In this document: positions 45,247 to 58,034 of the stretch, piece by piece
How positions within the stretch are numbered: position 1 is the first letter of the stretch
Layout of the letters: every line of letters starts with the position of its first letter
NCBI RefSeq assembly: GCF_051622035.1
Contig: NC_135357.1
Location: 35,323,691-35,387,690, forward strand
From: Arctopsyche grandis
Lineage: Eukaryota; Arthropoda; Insecta; Trichoptera; Hydropsychidae
Direction: 5' to 3'
Length of the DNA: 64,000 nucleotides
Notes under the pieces: model-generated
Seen by the model: only the letters and a program-made list of their open reading frames with translations
Told to the model about the DNA's origin: nothing
Database searches by the model: none
Program-made: the position numbers and the translations under genes

Positions 45247-47274
45247 GTTTAATCCAAACTTGTTTTAAAGATTGGATTCAATTTTAAGTTAAAAATATTA
45301 TTTTCAACGAATGCTGAATTTCATGGTCGTGTAGTTGAAACTTATTACATTTTTAAGCATCGTATTTAAATCTTATTAATTAATTGTCGGTTATCAATTG
45401 TTTATTTTTTCTGTATGAATTTTAAAATCAATATTTTTTAGACTAAACGCAAGTAAAATTGATGCACGTTGAACGATTTTATATTTATGTAAAATAAGCG
45501 CCTTGAAAGAAATAATTAGACTCGAAATAAAAATATAAGAATAAATTAAGTTTGAAAAACGCAATCGTAAGAACATTCTTGTGATTCATGGCGTCTTAGA
45601 TTAGTTTTGAGTAAAACCACATTCATTGTTTACCAAGATGCGTTTATTTTTTGTAAGCTTAGATAAGTAGCCGAATTACAAATAAGAAACGACTTTGAGC
45701 AGGGTTGTCAACAGCTAGTTGCATTATATATGTGGTAAAATAATTCACATCCTCTGCAGTAATTTTAATAAAATGTATGAAATCTTAATATTTGACACTT
45801 GTAAAAAAAAATATAAGAAAAACATTTCAATTTGGATTAATCAATATGCTTGACAAACACCCCTGGATCGATGTTACAGAACCCATTATTTAGGTTTAAA
45901 AATGAAAAACAAACTTCGCTTCTAAGTTTATTTTACTTTAACGAGCAGACTTTTCGAACGTTTCTTTTGTATCTTTGCATAACAACAGGCTAATAACGGA
46001 GACGCAACAGTTGCATCTCTCCAAAATCAAAGATGAAACGTTGTTCTTTTTGGAATACCTTCGTTTGATCTGTTCAGAACTAAACCGACACTATATAGTA
46101 TATACAGTTCACATCCACTGCTAGGCCTGATCCTAGACATGTGGCAAATCGGTTTCCGGAAAGATGCACTAAATTGCACTAAATAGTAGTGCAGTTTTAA
46201 TTTTCAAAGGCGCTCAAAAATAACTTACGCGATAGAATTTCACAAAAAAAGGTTAAGAGGGCTGTATACCCGAAACCTTAATTTTGTTACCGTTCCTTTC
46301 TTCGATATATATATTGAGTGTATGTACATATATATTGAGTGAATGCGACAATATATATCAATATATATATATTGAGTGAATGCGACAGTTGCGCTTCGAC
46401 CAGATAAAACGTATTTTAAATTGACAAAATCGAGGTTTCGTATTCTCCTATTTTCTCCTCCAAAACTGGACCAATTTTTAAAAAAAATTCATCATCGGTA
46501 TGAGAAAGATACTTTCTGTGCATCTATCGGCGTATTTTTTTTAAATCGACCGTTAAATAAGCACGCTGGACTCGTTTAGTGGGTGTAAAAAAGAGGCGAT
46601 TTTATAAATGTTTGGCGGCTCCTAGCTCCTATAAAAAATAATTAATCAAAAAAAATAAAACGATAGATGCACCCCAATGGTAGATATCCATAGCATATTA
46701 AAAAATAATTTCTCTAGTGCCATAATTGAGGAAGGGAGAAGTATAGTACGTTTGTATGGACAAGGCGCTGCTGTCCAGCCCTCTTAACACCTTCAGATAA
46801 CATACATACAACTACCCCTTGACGCTTTTTTTTTAGAATTCTATTGCGTTAGTTCTCCTTGAGCATCTTTGAAAGTTTGGATGTCTCGAGAGTGCAACTA
46901 TCTCGAGTGCATTTTTCCGGTCACCTGGCAAATCGGACTCACACCGTCAGCCGATGGCATCCAAGATAGATAGATTTATTTATTACAATCAATTTATACT
47001 CGTCATTACAGATCGCTCCAATGCGACGAGTATACGATAACAGTCAGAATATAATCAGAGTACATAGAATATAATAATTAATCATGTACAGAAATAATAA
47101 TCATAGAGACATGTATGGATTATTTTTTAGATTTTGTGCACAATTATTATTACAATTTTTATACACATAATAAACACGAAATTATAGAGATGTCTATAGA
47201 TTTCAGATTACTGTGCATAATTTCTAAAAAATTATACACATAGATTTGTGACAACAGGAAATGATCTATTACCA
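45247..47274. other. No gene seen; scattered short repeats
   Basis: AT-rich. Around 46305-46385 the phrase ATATATTGAGTGAATGCGACA is repeated. At 46972-47100 a TTTATTTATTACAATC start suggests a LINE 3' end on the minus strand, but no coding part is visible. Confidence 0.4.
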
Positions 47275-47420
47275 ATTTTCAGGAACCGTTTCAACAATCG
47301 TTTGATCAGATAAAATTGGCAAACTCTGATAGGGAAACGATCGATTTGGAGTCACAAAACCCCCAAATCTAACCAGCAGTTTGACGACTCGAACCATCGT
47401 TCTCAGTGGTGCTAAATATA
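47275..47420 (-). mobile_element. tRNA-derived SINE, minus strand
   Basis: GGAACCGTTTCAACAATCG, AAATTGGCAAACTCTGATAG, GAAACGATCGATTTGGAGTC and CTAACCAGCAG give the family body in reverse; the head is degraded (ACTCGAACCATCG). Confidence 0.65.
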
Positions 47421-50334
47421 TACCAAATATATATAAGCCAAACTGCTGGCTAAATGATGTCACTATCGCTAAGTTATTCAGTGTTTTGGGGTACTTTTGA
47501 GGTTTGTACCGAGCCGGAACTTCATTATTGTCCTCGATCGCGAACCGGAACGCCCCGTTCAACGTTCTGGTGACGCATTTCGTAGGTATTCCTGGATAAT
47601 GGAGCTCTCATCTCTGTCGCACTGGAGGAGACACCGAAATAGACGCTGGAGATGAACGACCGTCTGCGACAACGGGACAAAAAAATAATGACATGTCGTG
47701 GACCCTTCGATTTATTATTTCATTTTGTGACTTCTATTTCGGTGGCGTGCGCTGGAGTCGAAGTCGATCGTCTTGTCGAGGAAACGGAGCGTTTGCGTTG
47801 GCGCCATCGAATTACAGGATGGACCTAATGGTTTTAATCCCGTCATCGCCTGGCTTTAAGCACGTGTGATCCAAATGCAATAACTATTGTATCTGTATAT
47901 ATAGCATAGCATAGCATAGCAGCAGCGTTGATTTGTTTTGTTGATGTATTCAATGATTGCTTCTAGCCCCCCACAAACTTTTTCTGATTTATTGAATGTT
48001 TCTCCCTATTTTCGATTGAGTCTTCATTCTTCCTATCTTCTATTTAGATATTTATTCTTGTCTTTCAGATACCAGTTTGTGTAGTCCTAAAAGAAGCACC
48101 GACATTATATGTACATATGTATATACATACATAAATGTATATGTACACCTATAAAATCAAAGAGAAACCAAGCACGTTTCTAAATTTATTTATTTATTTA
48201 CAGTTAAGTTTTAGTGACATTGGAGGTCGATAATTCGAATATCGGATATAAAATTGGTTAAATATTCAAATAATTGAGTATTCGAATATATTATGTACCT
48301 ATGTACATATATACATATATACTTACATATTGTATTGTATTTACATGTAATAATATGTACATACTTACAGAATACATTTTAGACATCTGTTTATATGTAT
48401 GTTCAAAAATAAATAGGGATATTTTATGCTAAAACAACAAATGAATTTCTTTAAAATTTTGATTGTAATAAAATATTGTTTATTGTGATAAAAAATAAAA
48501 AGTATATTTTTTACTCCAAGTCTTCCCGACAACCAAGATTTCATGCATCCAAGGTTTGAAATAAGTCATATTTGCAGTAGCGGCGCGTTAAGACAAAATA
48601 CCGTAAACAAAATAAAAAAACTTTCTTTCAAAACATTTACCTATGTAATATATAATATGTACGTGATGAATGTTCCGTTATATTTGTGGATACCAACGAA
48701 CATATTTCCTTGACTACACAATGGCGCTTCAAACTTTCGCATCGATAAAATCGTAATTACGAATATTATTATTAAGAGGTTTTTTCCCGTTGTTTTTTCA
48801 CAGTAAGCTTCCCGGACATGCATACAACAAATCTTGAAAGTTATAACGTAATCGGTTGGGTGATTTAAAAGCCTATACGAGACAGACAGACAAACAGACA
48901 TTCGAATTTATATACATACATATTTATGTAGATAAACTTTAGAAGCAAATCTGCATTCAACTGTTTAGAAGCAAACCTGTATTAAATTCTAAACGATTTT
49001 GATTTATAAAAGTCGAAGCGTAGTTCAAACGAAGCATGATCAATTGAAGGATGTCTATTGATTGATGTAAATACAGAGCTTTTCAATTTATGTACTTTAA
49101 ATCTTGAAAACGGTGATAGTGGCTCTTTTGAAAGAAAGTTGCATAAAGTATTTCCCTGACGTAAGATTGTTTCATATCAAATAGTGTTGATAAACAAGCT
49201 GTCTTTCAAAACGTCAAACAAACGGTCCCCCTCTTCACAGCAAGTTTTAATTATAACTAACGTTCACTGTTCAAGTCTCATGTGAGTTTTCGAGTGGTGA
49301 AATTTTCAATCTTTGCGTTTCTTGTTTGCTGCACATCAATGTGAACCGATGTGTCTCCGTGGACTTTGAAATGCTGCATCTACATATCTACTTCCGTCGC
49401 TCTCAACTATCCACTGTATTTACACGTGCATCTTTATTTTTGGAGTCGTCGTTTCCTCTCTGTGTGTGGGGCCGATGAAACTAGAGACGAATTGGATGAA
49501 GGTGCAAAACCAAAAAAAAAACAACGACGTAACAAGGTTGACATATCCACAGTGAGAATTCTGGATTTGATGTATTTTCATATTTAAAAATCGTTCAGAC
49601 CTTGATGGTGGTATATTTAATTTAATTAATAAAATCAATAATCAGAAGATAATATGGTGATTAATAAAGAAAACAAACAGTCAAATAAATTGGCCCTTTT
49701 GCGGATATGGAAAATATTTAATCAGTATCTTTATTGTGGGTTTATGAATGATAGACATATGTATATTTACATATTTAGTATAATTATTTGAAATGCCAGT
49801 ATAGTTATACTAGCCAATAAATATACTATAGCTTATCAATAGCTTAGCTGTTATGGAACTTCCAAATTCAAAATAAGCTGACATTACAAAAAAAAATGTT
49901 TCTCTGGACTGAGCAATTAAATTTAAAAAGAGGGAAATATGGTGTTTTTTACTATAGCTAATTTTAATCCTATTTAAGATTAGTATTTTACAAATAAAGT
50001 TAGAATTTATATTGACAACTGCTCAAACCACTTATATTATTATAATAGAGGATGCATATTATATTTTATTTTATTTTACATAGATATATACCAGGATGGC
50101 TTAACAGGTAGACCCCAATGCGCCTTTCTAGAAAATTAATTACAAACATTGCAGCATTTTTGTTGCATCAATCGCTGTATTTCGATTGTAGACAAAAGAA
50201 CATGAAATTAACAATTAATTATTGAATTCATCCATGGAGACATATATGGATTTAGACTTGTACATTATTCTTTATAGATTGTACACAAATCAAATTCAGA
50301 TATTTGTGACATAGCGGGTAGGTTGATTTTTGCC
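47421..50334. other. No assigned gene
   Basis: 47440-47830 is richer in GC and CpG than its surroundings and includes an open minus-strand frame (see findings), but nothing is recognised. 48100-48380 is dominated by TACATATGTA-type repeats. 48808-48900 is the complement of the repeat end at 16051-16140. The 78-codon frame at 49351-49587 ends in a basic KPKKKQRRNK run created largely by a poly-A tract. Confidence 0.35.
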
Positions 50335-50470
50335 AACTTGATGGAGGAACCGTTTCAACAATTAAACTCATATAAATTGGCAAACTCTGACTTCGAGTCA
50401 CAAATATCCAAGCCTGACCAGTAGCATTAAAGATTAGCACGGTCACCTCTTGGTGCTAAACATAAACGCA
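50335..50470 (-). mobile_element. tRNA-derived SINE, minus strand
   Basis: AGGAACCGTTTCAACAATTA, TAAATTGGCAAACTCTGAC, CAAGCCTGACCAGTAGC and the B/A-box remnant TAGCACGGTCACC...GGTGCTAA on the plus strand correspond to the reverse of 15490-15660. Confidence 0.65.
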
Positions 50471-50558
50471 ACCACCGAAACATATGTTGGAAACAATCTG
50501 AATAATCAACAGATGATTATTTTCAACATATTATATGTTGGAAACAATCATTTGTTGA

Positions 50559-50782
50559 CAGTGGTGTCACCTAAATGGTTTCCACGGGTTTCCGGAATCA
50601 AAAGTTTCCGAAAACCCGTTTTTTAATTTAAAAATTCATATAATTTTGTAAATTGAATGAACTTTCATATAATAGTGCTTTGGACGACAAAAATGTATAA
50701 TATATACATATATATTTTCAAAATAAATTTTTTGTAATAAATTTGGAAACCCGTTGTTCCAAAATTGGGGGAGACACCACTG
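50559..50782. mobile_element. Intact hAT-type MITE
   Basis: 224 bases with inverted ends CAGTGGTGTCACC and GAGACACCACTG, and a perfect 8-bp target duplication TTTGTTGA (50551-50558 and 50783-50790). The subterminal GGGTTTCC/GGAAACCC is also inverted. No coding capacity. Related sequence borders the RTE LINE at 57994 and 59376. Confidence 0.93.
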
Positions 50783-50790
50783 TTTGTTGA

Positions 50791-52499
50791 TATAAAAAAG
50801 TTGAAACATTAAAATTTCATGGAATAGTTTGAATTTAAAATAATTACTAGTGACATCTAGTGAATAAAGTTAAAAGCTTTTTGAAGTCGGTAAATTAGTA
50901 TTAAAAATAAAACATAGGTGTCTATGTAACAACATACTAAAAATAATTGAAAAATTGTCAACATAATATAAATTGTATAATGAGCATTGTTCAAACATTC
51001 TGAATTGAAGATTATTTATTAATATATTGCTTGCAGATTAAATTTTTTAATGCCTTGTGGCGGCACTGAAAGATTAAATTAAGCTGCGCTCATGTTATAA
51101 AAGTAAAAAAAAAACAACAGCAAGTAATTCAGATAACAAAATCGTATTTATTTCTATCTCTAATATTATGATAGATTTGCAATCATCAAAATCGGTATTG
51201 AACTTGAAATATTTCCCGCAGGTTCAGTGTCGTTGGCGAATGGCGGGTTTGTTGGCCCAATTACCGCCGTGTGAACGACCTTGTGCCGAGACGGCCCGAT
51301 CAATATTTAGGTGTCCTCCTTGCTCAGTGCGCGTTCTATTGAATAATTGTGACATTTCTCTACTTTTTATTGTTATTATTACTCGGAGCAATCGCTCGCT
51401 TCTCACTTGCACATTTGGCCAATTGGCGATGGTCGTTTCATTGCGGACGCTGTCGGCCAAACACCTGCGAAACGAGCGGCTCAGATCTAGACGCGATCCG
51501 AGTCAACCATAATCGTGTCGAATTGGAAAATACTAAAAAAAAGAAAAGAAAAAAAAAACACTTATTTTCGAAATTTTTAAATTTTTAAAAAGCACTTGAA
51601 AATTGAAAAAATAATTTTTAAAATGTTGAACGGAAAAACAATTTTTTTTGTTTAAACTCTCATGGCGAAAAAAAGTCAGCACTCAAAGGGGTAAATGGTA
51701 ATAGGTCACAATACATAAATTGAAAGTGTTTAATTCCAGTTTATTTCTACATACATATGTACGTATGGTATACACTTAATGTATACATTTGTATACACTT
51801 AATTATATCCACAAAGTGGCTTCAATTCATCGTTAATTTTTTTTCATCAAGCCTTCTAATGAATGTCGCATACAAATTATAAAATGTCAGTTCATTTTTT
51901 GAGCCAATATTGCGTGTGTTTCAGAAAAATGTAAGATGTAGGCTATTAAAAAGGTATACATAATAATAACATGATAAAGTATAAGACATACATTACATAT
52001 CTCTTTTAATAAATGTTCTATTCGTATTTTGAATGGCTCGAGAGTATGTGAATAAATTTAGTTCTGCAAATTTTGTATTGTTTATTTTCTTTATGACTAA
52101 CTTAGATATAGGTTTTTTTTTTTACCATTTATCCTGTCAGATGGAGAGTATGCTACATTTCATATTGGAGTCTACAAAGTTTTAAGCTCGTAGCATCAAG
52201 GTTAAAACCGATGTTATATTTTGTATTTGTTTCATTTACATAACAAAATTTATATGCATAATCGTTACTTTTTATGTTTGAGCTCCATTCCCTCATCTCT
52301 CCGTATTTTCTTCGCTAAATTTATTCAAGTTTCAAGGCCTAAAAGCTACACTACATTTCCATAATTCCATAACAGGCTAAAAATATAATTTATTGATTAA
52401 AATTTTTCTTTTAAACTTTCCCAAACATAATAGCAAAAATAAAAGTCGGTATTAAGTAGCAACTAGTATATTGATATGCCAACATGTATGTTAAATATC
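50791..52499. other. No assigned gene
   Basis: 51200-51500 is GC-richer with overlapping open frames on both strands (51168-51512 plus, 51460-51224 minus), none with a domain I know. A solo right end of the piggyBac-like MITE (GTCAGCACTCAAAGGGGTAA) is at about 51676-51695. Confidence 0.4.
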
Positions 52500-52729
52500 A
52501 TTTATGTACGTATATAATATCGCTATTCTGTCTGTGTGTCTGTATGTGTATCAGCGATACTATAATAGACGTTTCGATTCGACATACATTATATGTACGT
52601 CACATCTAAAACATTGCCAACAAAATGTACGAATACAATAACAAAAGAAAAAACTTCTATAAATACTATTTGCTACCAATGTTTCCTCTTGGCAGAGAAT
52701 TTACCGCCATCTATTGAAAATTTATTCAA
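52500..52729. repeat. Dispersed repeat, left half, split by piggyBac-like MITEs
   Basis: ATAATATCGCTATTCTGTCTG, CGATTCGACATACATTATATG and TTACCGCCATCTATTGAA match 55738-55975; the continuation is found after the MITEs at 53609-53660 (TTATTGGTGTTTTATATTG). Confidence 0.75.
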
Positions 52730-53334
52730 CTAACCCTTTGAGTGGTGACGCCTTTTCTGTTGAAAGTCCGCCACGCTGAAAATTTCGCCAACATTTCCTA
52801 CTAGAATTATTTTGAAATCCAATATAAAGCAGGTATAAAAATTGTAGCTACTCCAAAAAAACCCTAGATAACTACTGCCGAGGATTTCGACTTTCATAAA
52901 GATGTATCTTGAAATATATCTTGCAACAATATAAAATAAACAAAATAAGTCTATTATTTTTATGAATTATTATGAATGTATTTTTCAAAAAGTAGTCCCA
53001 TTTTCTTCATTGTTGTTAAAATATAATGCTCACAATCTAAATGCCAAGCCACAATCTAAGATACTCGGCACTTAGGGATTTCGATCGGGAATTTCTGCTA
53101 TGGTTATAAATTCAGATATTCCAGTGTAAACCGGTCTTTATAAACATTGACACGGATTACACGACCCATGTTCAATGCATTTTTTTTTCAATGCTACCTG
53201 GAAAGGCTTAGCGTGTAGTATCCCCGTTTACTTTGTACATTTTCAAAATATGTACAACGCCTATCGGCGATTTTCAGGCCCATGAAATTGTTGTCAAAAC
53301 GCCGATCGGCGTTGGTCAGCATTCAAAGGGTTAA
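52730..53334. mobile_element. piggyBac-like MITE, copy C (reverse)
   Basis: Left edge CTAACCCTTTGAGTGGTGACG (target tetramer mutated to CTAA), right edge GGTCAGCATTCAAAGGGTTAA. The body is the complement of 13420-13979. Confidence 0.85.
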
Positions 53335-53461
53335 AAGAAGGTATTGACTGAAATAAACTTAAAACTTATGGTTTATTTAAAGTCGTTTGAAAGACCTGCC
53401 ACCTTCTACATTGTCTGTAGTTATGCACTCCGAGTATACAAGCGGTAAATCGTCGTAAGAA

Positions 53462-53608
53462 ATTGCTCAATGCTATCTGGAAAGGCTTAAAGAGTTGTAT
53501 TCTTGTTTATTTTTACATACTCAAAATACAACGCCTATTGGCGTATTTCAGGCTCATGAACTTGTGGGCAAAACGCCGATCGGCGTTGGTCAGCATTCAA
53601 AGGGTTAA
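53462..53608. mobile_element. piggyBac-like MITE, copy D, truncated
   Basis: Only the end containing the GCCTATTGGCGTA/GCCGATCGGCGTT hairpin and TCAGCATTCAAAGGGTTAA remains, same orientation as copy C. Confidence 0.8.
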
Positions 53609-53660
53609 TTATTTTTTTATTGGTGTTTTATATTGTTTATATGTAGGTAGTTTTTACCAT

Positions 53661-55734
53661 TTTTCATATTGAACAATGAAATATAAATATTAAATTAAAT
53701 ATATTTAAAAGGCATTTGAAAAAAAATCGACCGCGTGTGGATTGAACACAGAATCGATACAATTATTTTTTTATTTTTTTATTTAATAAATTAATATGCC
53801 AACACCCATACGATGATATTTCATCGGGTACAACACTAGTGTAGATATAATAATTAAAAAACTGATACCGTTATGTTTATAATATGAACATATGTACATT
53901 GCACATGCATATCGCACACCCACGAAAGATATGAACTAATCAATTTCATTTTTAATTAAAATTGTATTTTATGTGTGTACAAGTTGGTCACCATGGTTTG
54001 ACCGCAACGTGTACCAATTAGAAATTTGTTTTATTTTTTTTATTAAATGGAAGCATTACGACATCGTATCGTAGAATCGTTTACGATACGATTCAAGAGA
54101 ATTCAATCTTTTGGCCGAAATCGATTGAACATATTTATTTTTATATTATACAAGTAAATATCGATAGAAATCAAGAAAGTGCAATAGCGTGCGGCAACGT
54201 CGGCATCCGCCGCAGTCCATATTTGGCCGCAAGCTCCGTATTAAGCGCCATTACGTAATGCACATCCTTCGCGCTGTATTGTTCTCATTGTTTTAACGCA
54301 TCAACTACTTTTTTGATCGCTTGCACACGAATTCCCGAACAGAAGTACCAATAGAATGAATAAAACTCGACTGCTTGCCGAATATAATTGTGGTTACTAA
54401 TATCCGGTCTTTAAATCTGAAATTCTACAATTAGTCAAGTCTTTATGGATGATAGGGTTACCATATGTACCGTTTTATATACCGTTTTTGCATTTTTACT
54501 TAGTCAAAACCCCCTTTGAGCTAATTTTCAATTACGGCGTAGGTTTGTAGTCTAATGATTTAAAAGCAGAGAAATGTTATATTAATAGAAGTGGCTTTAG
54601 GCGTCATATTGCTGTCAAGTGACGATTGTCCACAGACAAGCCTGAATAATTTTAGAATCAGTCGCTATTTGATGCTTGGTGCTCGATGTATGTCCGATAA
54701 AAACTTCTCTGTATGTTTATATTACTCGCAAGATGGGCAAGCATCGGTAAAAATTGCACAATGCATTCAAAAATACGTAATAAACAACATGGGATACATT
54801 TTTATAAGTAAATTGATCCGATTGTATTCCGTGCGTTGTAGCATATTTATAGAGACGTACCGCGTAATATTGACAACAATTATTTATTTGTAAGGGCCCT
54901 TCTATTATTGTTACATTTCTCTGTTTCTAAAAGCAAATTTTTTTGTGATCCAATATGAAATCCTCGTCGTGTGAAAACTATTATTAAAATTCCATGAAAA
55001 TTTTATATCAAAATTCAATAAAATAAATTGAAGAAAATAAATACATATGTACATTCGTTTATTCACCAATCCTAATCTAATAGTTGTGGTTTGTGTTTAT
55101 AATTTAAACTATATAATATTTAATACTAGCTGGTATACCCGGCTCTGCCCGAGTATACAATAATGTCAATGAATATATGTAAAGCAATTAAATTGTGGCA
55201 ATCGTGAAATAATAATAATTTTAATAAGGAGTAATTTTGAATGTCAGTTTTTTGAATTTTGGCCGTAGCATTGATATGAAATTGAACCATGTCGTGCTTT
55301 ATCGTCGATAAACGTTTTTATGGATTCGGGCAAAAAATGAAAATGATAAATCATTTTATAGATATCGTTTATGTGCGGAAATGTTGAGCAAAATTGTGGC
55401 GGGCGAAAGACGTGGGTTGACAGGACCAAATGTCATTAAAATATTTAATCAATAGTCAGCTCTTACACGCAAGAAACGTATTATTAATACTTTTGCTATG
55501 ACAACAACTAAAATGATAAAATGTTTAAATATCTTTAGGGCTTTTGTATTGTCAGAAATGTTATTATTATTATGTTCTTATTTTACTTGGAATTGATGTA
55601 TGAAGAGCAGGATTCTTGACCCACTTAAAAATATCTAATTTTCTTGAAATTTTGCGTGCATACAGATTTTATTCGATGATAACATTATATGCTATCAAAA
55701 TCTGAGCTGACCCCCTCTCAAAAACAGATCATAT
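53661..55734. other. No gene seen
   Basis: AT-rich. The phrase CTAGCTGGTATACCCGGCTC at about 55128 resembles the start of a repeat class widespread in arthropods. The 100-codon frame at 54591-54893 has no recognised domain. Confidence 0.4.
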
Positions 55735-56075
55735 ACATATATAATATCGCTGTTCTGTGTGTCTGTGTGTCTGTGTAAGATAACGCTCGCCGTAATATAA
55801 TAGTCGTTCCGATTCGACATAAATATGTACGTCACAGCTAAACCACTGCCAAAAAACGGATACGAATATAATAACAAATGAAAAAAACTTCTATATATAC
55901 TATTGGCTGCCAATTTTTCCTCTAGGGAAATAGACGGCGCTAAGTCTTTGAGGGTTTACCGCCATCTATTGAAGATTTATTTAATTAATTAATTTTTCTA
56001 TCGGTGTTTCATATTGTTTATATGTAGGGAGGTAGGTAGTTTTTCACCATTTTTTTTCATTTGAAAAAAAATCGA
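55735..56075. repeat. Dispersed repeat without MITE insertion (empty site)
   Basis: Same family as 52500-52729 plus 53609-53700. Where the other copy holds the MITEs, this one reads TTATTTAATTAATTAATTTTTC, an unoccupied TTAA-containing site. Confidence 0.75.
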
Positions 56076-56812
56076 CCGTGACCGTTAATGTCAGTTGATT
56101 GAAGCTACATATATACGTATATTGGTTACATGGTAAGTATTTGTTTATTTGGTTACCATATCAGTATGTATTTGCATTGAAATTGTATGAAAACATACAT
56201 ACATTTACAAGGATTTAAAACACTACCCAGGAAAATGCACAGTATTAAATCTCCAAAGGGAAAGTGGTGCTAGTTAGAGAAAAACATGTGCGTATTACAT
56301 TTTGACAGATACGAGCTTGGCGAAATGTCGAAATCATAATAATTTTTTTTCAGCGTAAGTGATGATGTCATTGTGCAAAAACAGGTTTTCGCCGTACGAC
56401 CGTAAGTAGCTATACGTAGCTCGAGATGGGTTCGCCGCAGAAGTGAAGAAGTTGCAGCGGCAGAAGCAGCATCAGCAGCCAGGTTGCCATGTGGACGAGA
56501 AAGCCTACTTGAGTACTCCCACTTGCGAAAAGACACGATCACCCACTCTGCTCTACGGCCGATGATGGTGATGATTCACCGCCAACGCTGCTCTGAGGAA
56601 ACGCTTCTTATCTTCGACAACCATAATGATAATGGTGATGATTTGAATGCAGGACGTGCAATTGAGCTGGCGGTCACAATACTCAGCATCACGTGCAGAA
56701 TTTAAATCACTACTGTACTCTCACTTGTAGCATATTGTACATAAATCATTAATAGTTGGAGATATGGACACATCATTCATCCAACTTTGGATCTGACAGG
56801 GGATATATGTAT
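56076..56812. other. No assigned gene
   Basis: 56340-56700 is somewhat GC-rich with frames on both strands (56542-56270 minus, 56484-56705 plus). They show no recognised domain; the Ala-rich stretch in the minus frame comes from a GCAGCA-type repeat. Confidence 0.35.
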
Positions 56813-57916
56813 ATTTATTTATTTATTTATTTTATTTATTTTATTTATTTGGAAAATTTACAGTTTACAGTTTATTAGATTGATAGTAAAAAAAATATAA
56901 TTATGTTAAGTAAACCATTAATAATTTTCACATATAGGTAAAAAAAGAAAAGCTCAAACATTTAAAATAAGAAACAAAAATGATAATAGAGTAAGATAGT
57001 TAAAGAAAACAAAAAAAGAAAAAAAATAGAAATAACAGTATAATAAAAATATCAGAATAATAAGAATAATAATATGATAAAAATTATGAAATAATATAAA
57101 AAATATAATATATAACAAAAAACAAAAAGACAAAATAAATACATCAAAATAAAAATTCATAATCATAATCATAAACTTTCATTAAAATTAATCATCGAAA
57201 AACAAATTTGCAATAATTACTCTAGCTTGTATAGCATTAATATTAAATAAGTCAAACATAGAAATTGTTAAGATTAGTGTGTTGACGGTGGAGCTTGCAC
57301 GCCAGATGAATGAGCTTCTTCCATAATTAGAAAAAGTATTAGGTATGTAAAGGAGCTCATTACATCTAGTCATTCTATTTGGTACACGCAATGATAGTCT
57401 GCTCAATAATTGAGGACAGTCAATCGAGCCGTTAAGGATGTTCAAAATTGTTGAGATGTCAGCTATCTCCCTTCTTTTGACAAGAGGAAGTAGATGCTGA
57501 CACCTACAAGCATCTTCATAGGAAGTATAGGTTAATCCAAAACGGCTACTGACGTACCTCAGGAATCTCTTCTGAATGCGCTCCAATCTGTCTCTTGCAC
57601 CAGAGTAATCTGGGTTCCAAACTTGGGATGCAAACTCAACAATACTTCTTACGTATGCACAATATAGTATTTTGTATGATTTTATAGAAGTAAAGCATTT
57701 GGAGGACCGGATGACGAACCCGAGGGCCTTCGACGCTCGAGCTACAACATTGTCAATATGTTTACTAAAGGATAGATCAGAGTTTAAAAAGACTCCCAAA
57801 TCCCTAATTTCCGATACCCTTGTGAGTCTATGTCCGTTAATTGAATGAGGAAAGTCAACTGGACATAGTTTTCTGGTGAAGGTTATGCAGGAGCATTTTG
57901 CTACATTAATTTCCAT
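56813..57916 (-). mobile_element. CR1/Jockey-type LINE, second family, 5'-truncated
   Basis: A 242-codon intact minus-strand frame (57916-57188) reads RDLGVFLNSDLSFSKHID, LGFVIRSSKCFTSIKSYK, YVRSIVEFASQVWNPDYSGA and LERIQKRFLRYVSSRFG. These are the post-palm and C-terminal regions. The 3' UTR is A-rich and ends in (TAAA)n at 56815-56850. The palm domain is missing. Confidence 0.87.
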
Positions 57917-57993
57917 ATTTATATATTTATTATGTATTTAAATATTTTATATATATATGCTATTTTCGAATTAAGCATTAGCATGATAGGCAG

Positions 57994-58034
57994 TGGTGTC
58001 ACCCCAATTTTGGAACAAAAGGGTTTCCAGTTTA
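57994..58034. mobile_element. hAT-type MITE end interrupted by an RTE LINE
   Basis: CAGTGGTGTCACCCCAATTTTGG then AAAGGGTTTCC is the inverted form of the right end of 50559-50782. The other end fragment (GTTTCCGGAAACCTGTTGATACGG) follows the LINE at about 59378-59402. Confidence 0.65.

Noticed and set aside
49470..49550. Possible N-terminal arm of a paired-type homeodomain (KPKKKQRRNK)
   Set aside because: The basic run comes from a poly-A stretch, there is no good donor, and no homeodomain helices were found downstream in the window.
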